Source of the DNA: Cynocephalus volans
Taxonomy: Eukaryota; Chordata; Mammalia; Dermoptera; Cynocephalidae
NCBI RefSeq assembly: GCF_027409185.1
Contig: NC_084461.1
Location: 190,174,501 to 190,238,500 of the forward strand
Direction: 5' to 3'
DNA length: 64,000 nucleotides
Below are positions 22,301 through 31,492 of this stretch, piece after piece (position 1 is the first letter of the stretch; each line of letters opens with the position of its first letter). Below the pieces are notes generated by a model, which saw only the letters and a list, made by a program, of their open reading frames with translations, was not told the DNA's origin and ran no database searches. The translations under genes were made by a program, and so were the position numbers.

Positions 22301-24030
22301 CTGGCCACTGTGCTGAGCATTTCACATGCCTTGGCTTTCTCTATTCTCATACCACATCCTTTGAGATGCGCATGTTCAACTCACCCCATTTCACAGATGA
22401 GGAAACTGAGGCTTAGAGAGATGAAGCGACCCTGCCCAACAGCACACCATGAATAAAGCACAGAAGTGAGATTCAAACCCACATCTGTCAGGACCAAGTG
22501 CAAGGCTCCTTCTGCTCATGCTCCCTGCCCACTGTGCAGCAGGGCACTCAGGACACATGCCATGGGCCAGTGCCCTACTGGGACCCTCCTCATGCCCCGA
22601 GTCCCCGCCTGCCCTGGGCTGGTGTTTTGCTCTGCCTGGAATATCTAGGCATCCTGGACAGAGCTCCAAGTCCTCACCTGTCTCTATCTAAACATTGTTC
22701 TTCAGGCCTGTGATTCTAGACCCGGCTGACCCTACAGGAAACCTGGGTGGAAACCCACACGCCTGGAGTCGGCTGGCATCAGAGGCTGAAGCCTGGCTCA
22801 GTCACTCATGCTTTAAGAAACAGGATGGATCTCCAGTAGGCTCCTGGAATGTACTGGTGAGACCTTCTGCCTCCTCTCTGCCCTTCATCCCCCCACTCCT
22901 CCACACAGCTAGAGCCCATTCTTTCCAAAAAATTACCTCTTGCTAAAGGTCATTATTGTATTCATATAGTTATAGGCTATGATCCATACTTTACTGTCAT
23001 TAGGGTCCTAATCAGACAGTTCCTGGAACTTTTACCTCCCTTGTCCAAAATTTATTTCACAAAGAATGATAATAAATAATAACAACCACCACTTATTGAC
23101 TATCTGCTTTGGGCTCAGGTTCTGTCCTAAGCCCTTCAATATACATTACCACATTAAATCCTCACAACAATCCTATAAGGTATGTTTTCTATCATCCCCA
23201 TCTTACAGATGAGAAAAAGAGGCTCAGAGAGGTGAAGTCACTTGCTCAAGGACACACAGCTAAAGGAGTGGTGGAGCTGAGATTCAAAGTCACTGGACTC
23301 CAAAGCCAGTGCTCATATCACTGTGCTAAACAGCCTGCCTTGTATCATCCCCACTTATGATCTGACAAATGGGAGAGTCAGAGCAGCTGAGTGACTTGGG
23401 TTGTGGCGCACAACTAAGCAGGGGCAGAAGGACCTGAACTGGGGTCTTTCCACTCACAGGGTAGGGGTTTTTCTCATGCCAGCGGATTGATGATGTTGTG
23501 GGCGAGTTCCCTAGGAAGTAGACTCAGAGATGGAGTTTAGTGTGCAGGATGTTTTAGGGGAGTACCATAGGAACCAAGACCCATGGAAAGGAGGGGATTC
23601 AGGGAGAGGGCACAGGGAGAAGTGATCACGGATGCAGGGCTAATGACAGCCTCAGCCAAGCCCAGGGATAGTCCTGGAGCTGGAATGACCTTTACAGCTA
23701 TCTTGCAGCAGACAGAGGTGGCAAGGCCTTTATACCTCCTATGTGGACCAGTCGCTGACTGGGAAACTCAGGAAGGGGAGTGGCCTTGAGCGAAAGGCTT
23801 TCTGCAGTTGAGGCAACACCTGAAGGGGCTGACAGCTGGAGTCTGCCTGGTGACACTTTCCCAGCAGCTGGGACTCGTTAGTCCTCTCTCAAAGGGGAAT
23901 CCAGGTGGCATGTCGCCATACCCATTATAAATGTTAACCGAGATCCAGTTCCAAGGTAGGAAGACCAGCTCTCCTATGTGATCATGATTTACCTTTTCAG
24001 ACTAAAGACAGTGAGGGCTACCAAATCTGA
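12616..24030 (+). CDS. OAS1: 2'-5' oligoadenylate synthetase 1-like gene (spliced span)
   Basis: Nucleotidyltransferase that, on binding double-stranded RNA, polymerises ATP into 2'-5' oligoadenylates, which activate RNase L. Coding exons are 12616-12792, 13766-14054, 17043-17227, 21661-21893, 22706-22856 and a short tail in 24001-24030. All splice sites are GT/AG and phases match. Exons 1-5 give 345 codons without a stop; with exon 6 the protein is 354 residues, with read-through into intron 5 it is 374. Visible motifs are the loop GGSSGKGT, Asp74/Asp76 (DAD) and Asp147 ([11 protein letters not shown]), and the CFK motif in exon 5. It lacks the extra first Met of human OAS1, so numbering is one lower. 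Reconstruction is by homology; expression is untested. Confidence 0.93.
12797..12913 (+). repeat. (GA)n/(GGGA)n purine tract next to the exon 1 donor
   Basis: Nearly pure purine, alternating AGAG and GGGA units over about 115 bases, starting four bases inside the intron. The long Glu/Arg open frames across it are artefacts of low complexity. Confidence 0.95.
12980..13075 (+). repeat. tRNA-derived SINE fragment
   Basis: Contains 'GGTGCTAACACCAGTGTTCA' and 'GGTTCAATCCCTGCACCTGC', corresponding to the anticodon arm to T-loop (B-box) part of the tRNA-Ile-like SINEs at 15281 and 24700, then a C/A-rich stretch. Diverged and truncated. Confidence 0.5.
13258..13705 (+). repeat. Two adjacent MIR SINEs
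   Basis: Two successive copies of the MIR order (TTAAGAGCA..., CTGTGAGACCTTGAGCAAG, ...TTTATCTATAA; then TTTGAATTGCATCTCTGCCA, CCCATTTGTAAAAATGGGAA), both on the + strand. The boundary lies near 13441-13447. Confidence 0.6.
13766..14054 (+). CDS. OAS1: OAS1 exon 2, catalytic core
   Basis: Starts at the GGT codons after TTTAG and encodes GGSSGKGT, the nucleotide-binding loop, then SDADLVVFL with the first two catalytic Asp residues (74 and 76). The segment [11 protein letters not shown] follows, and near the end [13 protein letters not shown] carries the third catalytic Asp (147). All three metal-binding residues are present, so this domain should be active. Donor CTGG|GTAAGT leaves one base in the next codon. 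Confidence 0.96.
15281..15385 (+). mobile_element. tRNA-Ile-derived SINE, monomer
   Basis: The body (GGCCGGCTGGTTTGCTCAGT, TTAGAGCATAGTGTTGATA, GGTTCCGATCCCC) has A-box and B-box positions of a tRNA-Ile, followed by a CCAACCAA/A-rich tail. It is flanked by an imperfect repeat, AACAACCATAAGCGCAG / AACAACTATAAGCACAG, whose two differences are of CpG-decay type. The type resembles colugo CYN SINEs. Confidence 0.75.
16172..17006 (-). mobile_element. 5'-truncated L1 in OAS1 intron 2
   Basis: Inverted L1: poly(T) at 16171-16187, 3' UTR with (TG)n at 16350-16387, then the reverse complement of the ORF2 C-terminus ([29 protein letters not shown]) up to about 17003. An 11-base duplication GCTGACATCTT flanks it at 16161-16171 and 17007-17017. 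The right copy ends 25 bases before exon 3, so this insertion sits within the acceptor region. Confidence 0.9.
17043..17227 (+). CDS. OAS1: OAS1 exon 3
   Basis: Encodes [17 protein letters not shown], the family block [20 protein letters not shown] and [15 protein letters not shown]. This is the middle of the synthetase, linking the catalytic core to the C-terminal lobe. The first two bases complete the split Gly codon, and the exon ends in phase 0 before GTATGG. No stop or frameshift is present. Confidence 0.95.
17271..17405 (+). repeat. Polypurine tract near the exon 3 donor
   Basis: About 135 bases of almost only A and G (GAGGGAGGGGA, AAGAAGAAG, GGGAAGGGAGGGG types). As in intron 1, it lies within 50 bases of a 5' splice site. 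Confidence 0.8.
17858..19347 (-). mobile_element. 5'-truncated L1 in OAS1 intron 3
   Basis: Inverted L1 3' part with the (TG)-less, TATTTATTTA-type 3' UTR and the reverse complement of the ORF2 C-terminal third. A 14-base duplication TTCTGTTCACTTTT flanks it at 17844-17857 and 19348-19361. A SINE dimer was later inserted inside it. Confidence 0.9.
19011..19183 (-). mobile_element. tRNA-Ile-derived SINE dimer nested in L1
   Basis: Poly(T) then 'GTGACCGGTACGGGGATCG', 'CTTGGCTTGGTGTCG', 'CCTATATAGTATCCGAACTC' and 'CACTCTCCTGAGTGAGCCAC': two tRNA-like halves joined by a TATATAG linker, inverted. Flanked by CTTTAATCCATTTT at 18997-19010 and 19184-19197. It interrupts L1 sequence that is continuous on both sides. 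Confidence 0.9.
20220..21000 (-). mobile_element. Possible ancient L1-like fragment
   Basis: T-rich text such as 'TTTGTCTTTGATTTCATTTA', 'GGGGTTTCGATGGGATCCCT' and 'CTAGAACTTCAGTTAAATGT' resembles reverse-complemented ORF1-proximal sequence of old L1 families. No frame is preserved. I am unsure of the family. Confidence 0.4.
21092..21172. repeat. Palindromic mini-element, second copy
   Basis: GGTACTTCAAAAAGTCCATG at the left and AACTTTTAAAAGTACCCC at the right are inverted repeats around a TATTATCTTTTAATTC centre, as at 1715-1796. Confidence 0.6.
21661..21893 (+). CDS. OAS1: OAS1 exon 4
   Basis: Encodes [29 protein letters not shown], the helical segment [18 protein letters not shown] and YLNRQINKP. 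This is the C-terminal lobe. The Arg codon is split AG|GTACC with exon 5. It reads [10 protein letters not shown] where human OAS1 has WTKYYDFKNP. Confidence 0.95.
21894..22705 (+). other. OAS1 intron 4
   Basis: Contains an inverted MIR-like element (about 22260-22470). Its last 400 bases are duplicated at 44566-44983, ahead of the decayed exon 5 copy. The acceptor ACATTGTTCTTCAG is conserved in that duplicate. Confidence 0.8.
22260..22470 (-). repeat. MIR SINE, inverted
   Basis: 'GTATTGACCCCTCGTTATGT', 'CCATTTCACAGATGAGGAAAC' and 'GAGGCTTAGAGAG' follow the reverse complement of MIR. A duplicate lies at about 44560-44760. Confidence 0.65.
22706..22856 (+). CDS. OAS1: OAS1 exon 5
   Basis: Encodes (R)[17 protein letters not shown], the helix [18 protein letters not shown] and GSWNVL. 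The CFK triplet is the motif linked to oligomerisation in OAS1. The donor CTG|GTGAGA ends in phase 0. Read-through across the donor stays open to TGC TAA at 22946. Confidence 0.95.
22857..22946 (+). CDS. OAS1: OAS1 intron-5 read-through tail (p42-like)
   Basis: If exon 5 is not spliced, translation continues [17 protein letters not shown]... for 29 residues to a stop at 22944-22946. Human OAS1 p42 is made the same way, with a [12 protein letters not shown]-type tail. The similarity makes this a credible alternative C-terminus. It ends in Cys but lacks a CaaX box. Confidence 0.7.
   Translation: MRPSASSLPFIPPLLHTARAHSFQKITSC
23070..23335 (-). repeat. MIR SINE, inverted
   Basis: 'CACTTATTGACTATCTGCTT', 'TCCTCACAACAATCCTATAA', 'CTTACAGATGAGAAAAAGAG' and 'CTTGCTCAAGGACACACAGC' follow the reverse-complement MIR consensus over nearly its full length. 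Confidence 0.75.
23490..23925. repeat. Interspersed repeat shared with 28470-28800
   Basis: 'GAAGTAGACTCAGAGATGGA' with 'GTGTGCAGGATGTTTTAGGG' and a 3' part 'CCAGCAGCTGGGACTCGTTA' parallel 'GAAGCAGACTCTGAGCTGGA', 'CATGCAGGAGGTATATTTGG' and 'CCAGCAGCTGGATCAACAGG' at 28495-28760. Likely two copies of an old element, possibly ERVL-MaLR internal. Confidence 0.5.
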
Positions 24031-24514
24031 CTTACAGGATCTCTCTGCCAAATGGTTGTAACAGAACATATATGCACCCTGATTTCTTAGGCCATTGTCC
24101 ACTGCACAGGTGGAAGAGAGCTGAACATGTGCCATCCTCTGAACACCAGTGCATCTTAGGGGAAAATGCTCCCGAGTCATCCAGACAGCACCCTCATTTC
24201 CACGTGGAGCCCTTGATCCGAAGAGGGCAGAGGACTTTCCTAAGGTCTTCAGTGAGTTGCTGTCCAATCTAGGACCAGAATCCCTCTCTCCTGACCCTGA
24301 CCCCTGTCCTTCCCACTATTCTGTGCTCTTTCTCTTTTCATAGACAGCATTTCCCCTCAGCTCTTGCCTCACTATGGCCTGTTCTGTGACAATGTGCTCT
24401 GAGAGACAAGAGAGATTGAGACAAGAGAGTGGAACTCCAGCCTTGACTTTCTTCTGTGTACCTGGTGTGAAGGTTATGGGTCAATTTATTATCACTAACA
24501 ATAAAAATAACATT
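24001..24514 (+). CDS. OAS1: OAS1 exon 6: short tail, then 3' UTR
   Basis: Aligns with the human last exon: the acceptor TTTCAG is followed by a reading TKDSEGYQI and TGA at 24028-24030, giving a 9-residue tail. Downstream, ACATGTGCCATCCTCTGA (24125-24142) matches the human TGC ACC ATC CTC TGA end that encodes the CaaX box, but it is out of frame with the exon start and preceded in its own frame by TGA (24122-24124). From there on, the human 3' UTR is recognisable ('CAGTGCATCTTAGGGGAAA', 'CCAGCCTTGACTTTCTTCTG'). The prenylated p46-type end therefore appears lost. An alternative acceptor could change this reading. Confidence 0.75.
24500..24505 (+). terminator. Poly(A) signal of OAS1
   Basis: AATAAA in the context 'TCACTAACAATAAAAATAAC', at the same place as the human OAS1 3' end. 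Cleavage is expected about 10-25 bases downstream. Confidence 0.8.
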
Positions 24515-25690
24515 AAATACCATCTATTGTCTGTTTATTAACTTTGAGGCACAGAACCAAGAAGTATAGGTGCACGTGTATAAGTGTGTGCATATTCACT
24601 AATTCAGCTAGAAGTATTTATTGAGCACCTACTACGTACCAAGCATAGTTCTGGGCACTGGAAACACTGCAATAAACAAAGCAGACAAAAATCCCTGTCA
24701 AGGGACTGTCTGGTTAGCTTAGCTGGTTAGAGCATGGTGTTATCACACCAAACTCAAGGGTTCAGATCCCTATACCAGCCAGCCTCCAAAAAAAAAAAAA
24801 AAAAATCCCTGTCCTCATGGAGTTAACATTTGTATGGAACATTTAAAAATATTTGATGGTTTGGGATCCTTCTAATTTTCCTGTTACAAATAATCCTGAG
24901 GTAAGCATTCTTGGTTCATCCCTTGTCCACGTCTCCAGGAAAAATTCTAGAACTACCCTGTCTAACACAGTAGCCACTAGCCACATGTGGTGACTGAATG
25001 TTTGAAATGTAGCTAGTCCAAATTGAGGTGTGCTGTGAGTGCAAAATATAATGGGTTTCAAAGACTTTGTTCCAAAAAAAAAAAAAAAGAAAAGAATGTC
25101 AAATTTTTGAGCACCGAAATTTTAAAAAATTATGAGTTGAAATGACAATTTCTTGATACATTGCATTAAATCAAAATGAACTTCATCTGGGTTTTTTTTT
25201 TTTTAATGTGGTTACTAGAAAATGTAAAATTACACATGTGGATTGCATTATATTTCTGTTGGACAGCTGTGCCCTAGAAGGTGAATCACTGGATTAAAGA
25301 ACAGGCCATGCTAATTTACATTGCTGTGTTGTTACTCTGTCTTTGGTGCCAAGAACCAGCATTTTGTTTATAAGACTCCAAAATATAAGACTCCCATATT
25401 CACAAAAGAACCATGCATGCTCTTATTGCTTGAGCTGCTGGTTGCCCGAGTATCTGGCAAGCAGTCTTTGGTTTGTCTGTATTACTATTCCTCCATTTAA
25501 TCCCCCTGCATCCCTGGGAGATGGGTTTTACTATTATTACCATAATAATAAACTGAGGAACTTGAAGTTCTAAGTGGTGAGGGCACTTGCTCAGGGTCAC
25601 CTGAGGCAAAGTCTGGACTTGAACTCTAATCTTTCTCTCTCTGAAGCTCATGCTCTTAATTGTTGCAAAACAGTCTTAATGTGTCCTCAT
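24515..25690. other. Intergenic DNA with one SINE
   Basis: Apart from the SINE monomer at 24700-24800 and A- or T-rich runs near 25075 and 25191, no gene or RNA is recognised. Confidence 0.5.
24700..24800 (+). mobile_element. tRNA-Ile-derived SINE, monomer
   Basis: GTCTGGTTAGCTTAGCTGGT, TTAGAGCATGGTGTTATCA and GGTTCAGATCCCTATACCAG preserve the tRNA-Ile A- and B-box layout, then poly(A). A 13-base duplication AAAAATCCCTGTC flanks it (24687-24699 and 24801-24813). It is a young insertion, not a tRNA gene. Confidence 0.85.
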
Positions 25691-28470
25691 TCACTGAATT
25701 CTTATGTTTTCCTATTCTGGCAGCCAGAGAACCAGAAGGAGCAATGTCTGAGGGCAGGAGAAGATGGATATCCTGGCTCAAGTGGAGAGCAGCTTTGCCC
25801 TTCTGCCTTTTTATTCTATTTGGGCCCTCAATAGATTGGATGATGCCTGTCTACTGATTCAAATGCTAATTTCTTCCAGAAACACCCTCATAGATACACC
25901 CAGACATAACATGTTACCAGCTATCTGGGCATCCCTTACCCCAGTCAAGTTGACACATAGAATTAACTATCACACACTCCATGCTGATAGGGAAGTTTTG
26001 GCATCAATGTGATGGCTGCATTGCGTTTTACCATGTGGATAATCCACTTGTGTTATCTTTTGAGAGTGTTTCACTGTGACAAACCATGCTACAATCAACA
26101 GTAGATTAATTGAATTAATAATTAGTTCCTTCATTGAAGAGTCTCGTGGTCACATGATCACACTTCCATCTATGACAATGCCCAGCAGCACACCAAGACT
26201 GTTTTTCAAAGGGCATGTAATTTTTTTGGCTGCAAATGACGTGGGCTTCCTCCAAAGCCCCAGAGGTCCATGTTGTAATTCTCTAGCTGGAGATTGCCAT
26301 AAACTCAACATGACATCTTTTCCTGTGGCCCACCCATTTAATACTGTGGGGTCTTTCAGGTTGTACAGCCATGCAGTGGGGCAACTCACACTGCAGCCTG
26401 GGCCTGCTGCAGAGCCCTTTAGGTCCGAAGAGTGGTGCTCATTTCTGCACGTCCTCACCCTGGGATGCAGTATCAGTTTTGGTTTACTAACCTGGCCAGG
26501 TATGTGGCAGTTTCACAGGCATCTCCATGACCTTGCTCAGTGTAACAGCCCTTGACCCACAGGGCAATGTAGGATTACGCCTTTTACAAGTATGTCCTTT
26601 TTGAATATGCATTCAGGGGACAGGAAAATGACCACCAGGCAGGTCCACAGATACAGCAAGCACACTGCAAGCCAGATTTAGCCAGGGCTCCATATTTCAC
26701 TCTGCCCTCTACAGACCCCTACTCTGATAGTGGCAGGGCCTGATGACACTTCGGGTTTTCATGCACCATTATCAACTCTGACTCTCTGCCCAACAGTCTT
26801 TGAAATGGTTGGGTATTACACCTTTCCCAGTGTACCATGACCAGAGTAAGTGACCATACTGTAGATCCCTTGAGGGAAACCATTACAGTATTTGCTATGG
26901 TGTTGCACAGTCCTTTCCACAGGGGACCCTGCCTCCTCTTCAGTCAGTGGGTTCCAGTTTCTGGCTCAGGTCCAGAAACAGGGAAAGGGACGTGACTTTT
27001 TGGGAGCAACTGCTCTCAGCCTCCTGTTCATCCATCCTTGACTCCTTCTTCTGGTACAAGTTGAATAGTCCCTTTTTTGGCAGCCCAGTTATTGAGACTC
27101 AAGGACACCACCTTGTACTAACCATGTCCATAACTCTCTTGAGTCAGGACCCCTGGCTGCCCCTCCAATGAGTGGAAACTCATTGTAATCATTGTATCCA
27201 CCTGGCCTCTATTGTCCTGGGAGTCCTACCATTTACACTGCTGTCATTGATCCAAGTTCTGTAACAGCCCCTGCTTCCCAGGAGGCCACCACCAAAACCC
27301 TTAATGATGCATGTGGCCCTCCCTGCAGCACATTCCTTACGGCCCTGGGGGAATGTTTTATCCTGTGGGCCTTCCCTGGTGGGGCCTCCAGTCTTATGCA
27401 GTAAATATATCCACCCACTTCCCTCAACCTTTTAATTCTTTCTTCTACCATCTGCCATGGCAATTCTGGCATTTCAAACTTTCCCACACTTCTAGGAGCC
27501 ATCCTAGTAGTCGGGGCAAACCACTTCCTGGGATCCTTGCTGGTATTAAATCCTGCGTTTTGGAAAAGTCTCCTAAATTGAGCAATTCTCCCTTATCCGA
27601 TCTTACACTGCAGCCCCTTGATCAAGCGCCTCAACGTCCACTCCCACAGACTTCTGCTGGAACACGCCGGCTGGGTCCCCAAGCTACTTTGGGGCATAGG
27701 CCCTTTACTCCTCTATCAGGAACAGATTATCTCCAGCTGGGTTATGCTTGGACTTAAGCCAAGTCACAGCCCTAGCAGGCAAGAGGGGAGGTGAGTGCAG
27801 GTCCCCAGGGGACACACATCTTGTGGACGAGAGGCCTCTGCAGGGTCTTTAATCAAGGGGAGAGGTGCTAGATCTTAATGGGAGGAATGGGCCATTTCTG
27901 TAGCTCCAAGGGTTCAGGGGGGATTTAGGGATTCAAGATTTCTGGAACATCAGCCCAGATGACCCCATCCCATGAGTCAGGGGCCCATCTTTCCCACCCA
28001 GGGCCCAGATGTTGGCATAGCCCACCTGCCTTGGTTGGTTTAGTCTCCTTTGGAGCTCAGCCACTCTGATAAGTCAGCCCCGGGCCTGGGCTCAGCTTTC
28101 TCTGCCCTCTGGATGCAGGGGACGAGAGGAGGCCTTCTAGTTCTCATATTTTGCTTTCAATCACCTGTTAATCATTCTCTGCTTGTTCTTATCTTTTCCT
28201 AGAGTGTCACTGAGTTTAGAAATAACCACCCCATTCCATTGCCCTTTTTTTGCCATATCCCCAATATTGGTGTATGCTCCAGCCAATGCATTCTCAGTGT
28301 GGTAAGCCAGCTCAATCCTCCCCTGAGGGAAAGTTTCACCATCAGTGTGCCAGGCCCTATCTGTGCTTCATCTACCACCAGGGATGGGGTCCTTTTTGCA
28401 GCCAGGATACAAGTGGTCCAGCTCCAAAACCCATCTTAGTGCTTGTGTTCTTGGACCTTTGGGGCACCAC
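25690..28470 (-). mobile_element. Probable old MaLR/ERVL-like remnant, non-coding
   Basis: Text such as 'ATCCAGAAACACCCTCA' type phrases near 25880, 'CCCAGTCAAGTTGACACATA' and the block 26760-27240 read like reverse-complemented MaLR internal sequence. No retroviral frame is intact and no LTR pair is clear. Part may be unique DNA. Assignment is tentative. Confidence 0.35.
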
Positions 28471-28800
28471 CTGTCACTGGCTGGGCTCCCTGGGAAGCAG
28501 ACTCTGAGCTGGAGTTCAGCATGCAGGAGGTATATTTGGGTGCCCTGGAGATGAACATATGTGAAAGGGAGGAGAAGGAAGAAGCTGGGATGCAGAACAG
28601 CCTTGACAGACCCTACAAGGGACTCTGGAACTAGAACAGCCCTTCCGTATTATCCTAAGTTGGGCTGAGGCAGTCAGGGCTGTATGCCCTGTCTAGGTCA
28701 GTGACTGGATGTGGGCCTGCCTCTGCAGGCAGCACTGCCAGCAGCTGGATCAACAGGCCTTCCTTAGGGGGAATCTGTGTGGAGCACCCGCGTATCTCCC
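28470..28800. repeat. Second copy of the repeat at 23490-23925
   Basis: See the parallel phrases listed for 23490-23925. It borders an L1 fragment at about 28800. Confidence 0.5.
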
Positions 28801-29430
28801 ACAATGTATAAATATCTCTTTATGGTTTTAATTTGCATTTCTCCGATGACTGGTGAGGCTGGTCACTTTTTTATAGGATTGTAAAATATGTCATTTAGTT
28901 TTCCTCTTTTGTAAAATGCCTGTGAAAATCTTGCCCGATTTGCTATTTAGGTTGTCTTTTTATTACTGATCTGCATAGATATATATGGAGAGAGAGCAAA
29001 TTGGCTTGTAGAAGATATATCTGTACACACAAACACACACACACATACATATACACATATATATGTATTTAGGGGGTTTGTAGAAGATAAATTTATACTC
29101 ATATACATATTTGTGTATTGTACTATGTATGTATATAAAAATACATATATGTATATACAAACACTTGTACATAAATGAGTATATATAGTGCTTTGTCAGT
29201 TGTATTTACTGCAAATAACTTCTCCCAACATGGCTTTTACTCTCTTTGGGCATCATTGGATACCAGAACTTTTTAATGATAATGAAGTCAAAATTATCAA
29301 CCTTATTTTGTATGATCAGTGTTTGGGGACTTACTAGGAAATTCTTTCTTGCCACAAGAGCATGCAAATATTCTTTTTTTCTTTTTATTATCTTCTAAAA
29401 GACTTAAGGTTTTTCTTTCCCATTTGTTAT
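28800..29430 (-). mobile_element. Old L1 fragment with AT-rich microsatellite
   Basis: 'TTTGCATTTCTCCGATGACT' and 'CAAATAACTTCTCCCAACAT' are reverse-complemented L1 ORF2 phrases. 29020-29180 is a decayed (AC)n/(ATAC)n-type tract. No frame survives. Confidence 0.5.
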
Positions 29431-29439
29431 TTTAATCCT

Positions 29440-30560
29440 CTAGGCCTTTATTTGTTTGTTTATTGTGATAAGAACACTCAACATGAGACCTATCCTCTTA
29501 AGAAATTTTTAAGTGTACAATTCAGTGTTGTTATCTAGAGGCATAATGTTGTACAGCAGATCTCTAGAGCTTGTTTGTTCCACAGCTGAGACTTTATGCC
29601 CACTGATTAGCGACTCCCCGTTTCTCCCTGCCCCAGGCCCTGGCAACCACCATTCTGCTGTCTGCTTCTATAAGGTTGACTATTTTAGATTCCTCAAATA
29701 AGTAGAACCCTGCAGTGTTTGTCCTTCAGTAACTGGCTTATTTCACTTAAAATAATGCCCTCCACGGTTATCCACATTGTCGCATATTGCAGGATTTTCT
29801 TATTTTTTAAAGCTGAGTAATATTCCTTTGTGTGTATATATCACATTGTCTTTATCCATTCATCCAATGACGGACATTTTTGTTTCCACATCTAAGCTAT
29901 TGTGAATAGTGCTGCAGTGAACATAGGAGTGCTAATATTTCTTTGATGTCTTGATTTCAGTTCTTTTGGATAAATACCCAGACATGGGATTGCTGGATGA
30001 TGTGGTAGTTCTTTTTTTAATTTTTTGAGGAACTTCCATACTGTTTCTATAGCAGCTGAGTCATTCTGCATTCTTACCAACAGTATGCAAGGTTTCCGAT
30101 TTCTCCACAGCCTCACCAACACTTGTTATCTTTTGGGTTTTTTATAGAATAGCCATCCTAAAAGGAGTGAAGTAATATCTTATTGTGATTTTGATTTGCA
30201 TTTCCCTGATGATGACAGACATTGAGCATTTTTTCATACACGTGGTGGCCATTTGTATGTCTTCTTCAGAGAAATGTCTATTCAAGTCCTTTGCCTATCT
30301 TTTAGTGGTGTTATTGGTTTTGTGCTATTGAGTTGTAGGAGTTCCTTATGTATGTTGGATATTAACTCCTTATCAGATATTTTGTTTGCAAATATTTTTG
30401 CCATTCCGTAGGCTGCCTTTTTACTCTGTTGATTGTTTCCTGTGCTGTGCAGAAGCTTTTTAGTTTGACGTAGTCCCACTTGTCTATTTTTGCTTTTGTT
30501 GCCTGTACTTTGTATACATGCTCCACTGATCTTTGGCAAGGTTTCCAGGAATACATAATG
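29440..30560 (-). mobile_element. Older L1 ORF2 fragment
   Basis: The reverse complement shows C-terminal ORF2 residues in broken frames ([30 protein letters not shown]). It is much more diverged than the L1s at 33-52 kb, so it is an older subfamily. Confidence 0.75.
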
Positions 30561-30765
30561 GGGAAAGCAGAATATCCACATGCAAAAGAATGAATGAAAT
30601 CGGACCCTTACCTTACACCATACACAAAAATCAACTCAAAATGGATTAAAGACTTGAACAGAAGACCTGAAACTAAAACTTCCAAAAGAAAACATAGGGA
30701 GAAGTGTTCATGATAATGGTCATGGCAATGATTTCACCAAAAGCATAGGCAACCAAAGGCATTTA
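30560..30765 (+). mobile_element. L1 ORF2 segment in inverted orientation
   Basis: 'CACAAAAATCAACTCAAAAT', 'GGATTAAAGACTTGAACAGA' and 'AAAACATAGGGAGAAGTGTT' read as L1 ORF2 on the + strand, while both neighbours read on the minus strand. This suggests an internal inversion. Confidence 0.65.
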
Positions 30766-31300
30766 TTTACATATGGTGTGTGAGGTAGGGGTCCAGTTCC
30801 AGTCCTTCCATGTGGATGCCCAGTTATCCCAGCAGCATTTGTTGAAGGGACCATTCTTTCTTCACTGTTCTGCAAGGCCCCTTCAAACATGTACTCAGGG
30901 CCCAACTATGTGTGAGTCTGTTTCTGGACTCTTTGTTGCATTCCATTGGTCTATTTTTGTATCCTTGAGTTCATACTACCTTGTCTTAATTAATTACAAT
31001 AGCCTTATATTTCTGAACATGTTATAGAAAACTCTGTTCTCTTTTTTAAAAAGTCATGGCTCCCCTTGGCCCTTTCTATTTCTGTTAATTTTATACCCAC
31101 TTTGTGAAGTTCCACCCAAAATATGGGGAGGCATTTGATTGGAATTACACAGATTAGTTTAGAAAGAATGACATCTATATAATACTGAAAACTCTAATCC
31201 ATGAACTTGGAGTTTCTTTCCACTAATTTTAGTCTTTTTTAATGACTCTGTAACGAAGTTTTATCATTTTCCCTGCACAGGTCTTTCACGTCTTTTGTCA
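30765..31300 (-). mobile_element. Older L1 ORF2 fragment, upstream part
   Basis: 'GATGCCCAGTTATCCCAGCA', 'CATTCCATTGGTCTATTTTT' and 'CCCTGCACAGGTCTTTCACG' are reverse-complemented L1 ORF2. It carries on beyond the SINE dimer at 31325-31492 to about 31630. Confidence 0.65.
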
Positions 31301-31324
31301 TATTTATTCCTAGGTATTAGTTTT

Positions 31325-31492
31325 TTGGTTTTTTTTTTAAAGATGACCGGTAAGAGGATCTCAGCCCTTGGCTTGGTGTTGTCAGCACCACACTCAGCCA
31401 GTGAGCAAACCGGCCATCCCTATATAGGATCCGGACCTGTGGCCTTGGTATTATCAGCACCACACTCTACCAAGTGAGCCACGGGCCAGCCT
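31325..31492 (-). mobile_element. tRNA-Ile-derived SINE dimer nested in L1
   Basis: Inverted dimer (poly(T), GATGACCGGTAAGAGGATCT, CCCTATATAGGATCC linker, GTGAGCCACGGGCCAGC). A 16-base duplication CCTAGGTATTAGTTTT flanks it at 31309-31324 and 31493-31508. Confidence 0.9.

Larger units (their letters stand above)
22947..24000 (+). other. OAS1 intron 5 remainder
   Basis: Includes an inverted MIR (about 23070-23335) and a MaLR-internal-like segment (about 23490-23925) related to 28470-28800. It ends in the acceptor ATTTACCTTTTCAG at 24000. Confidence 0.65.

Noticed and set aside
24072-24272. 66-codon frame in OAS1 exon 6 starting with MHPDF
   Set aside because: It overlaps the old coding end and 3' UTR in a frame not joined to exon 5 by the visible acceptor. 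It looks like a by-product of frame decay, though an alternative acceptor cannot be excluded.
26076-26555. 159-codon open frame
   Set aside because: Lies in sequence that reads like an old MaLR-type repeat; no recognisable domain or splice signals.
25690-28470. Possible endogenous retrovirus with genes
   Set aside because: No gag, pol or env motif and no LTR pair are visible. At most this is a decayed MaLR internal region.
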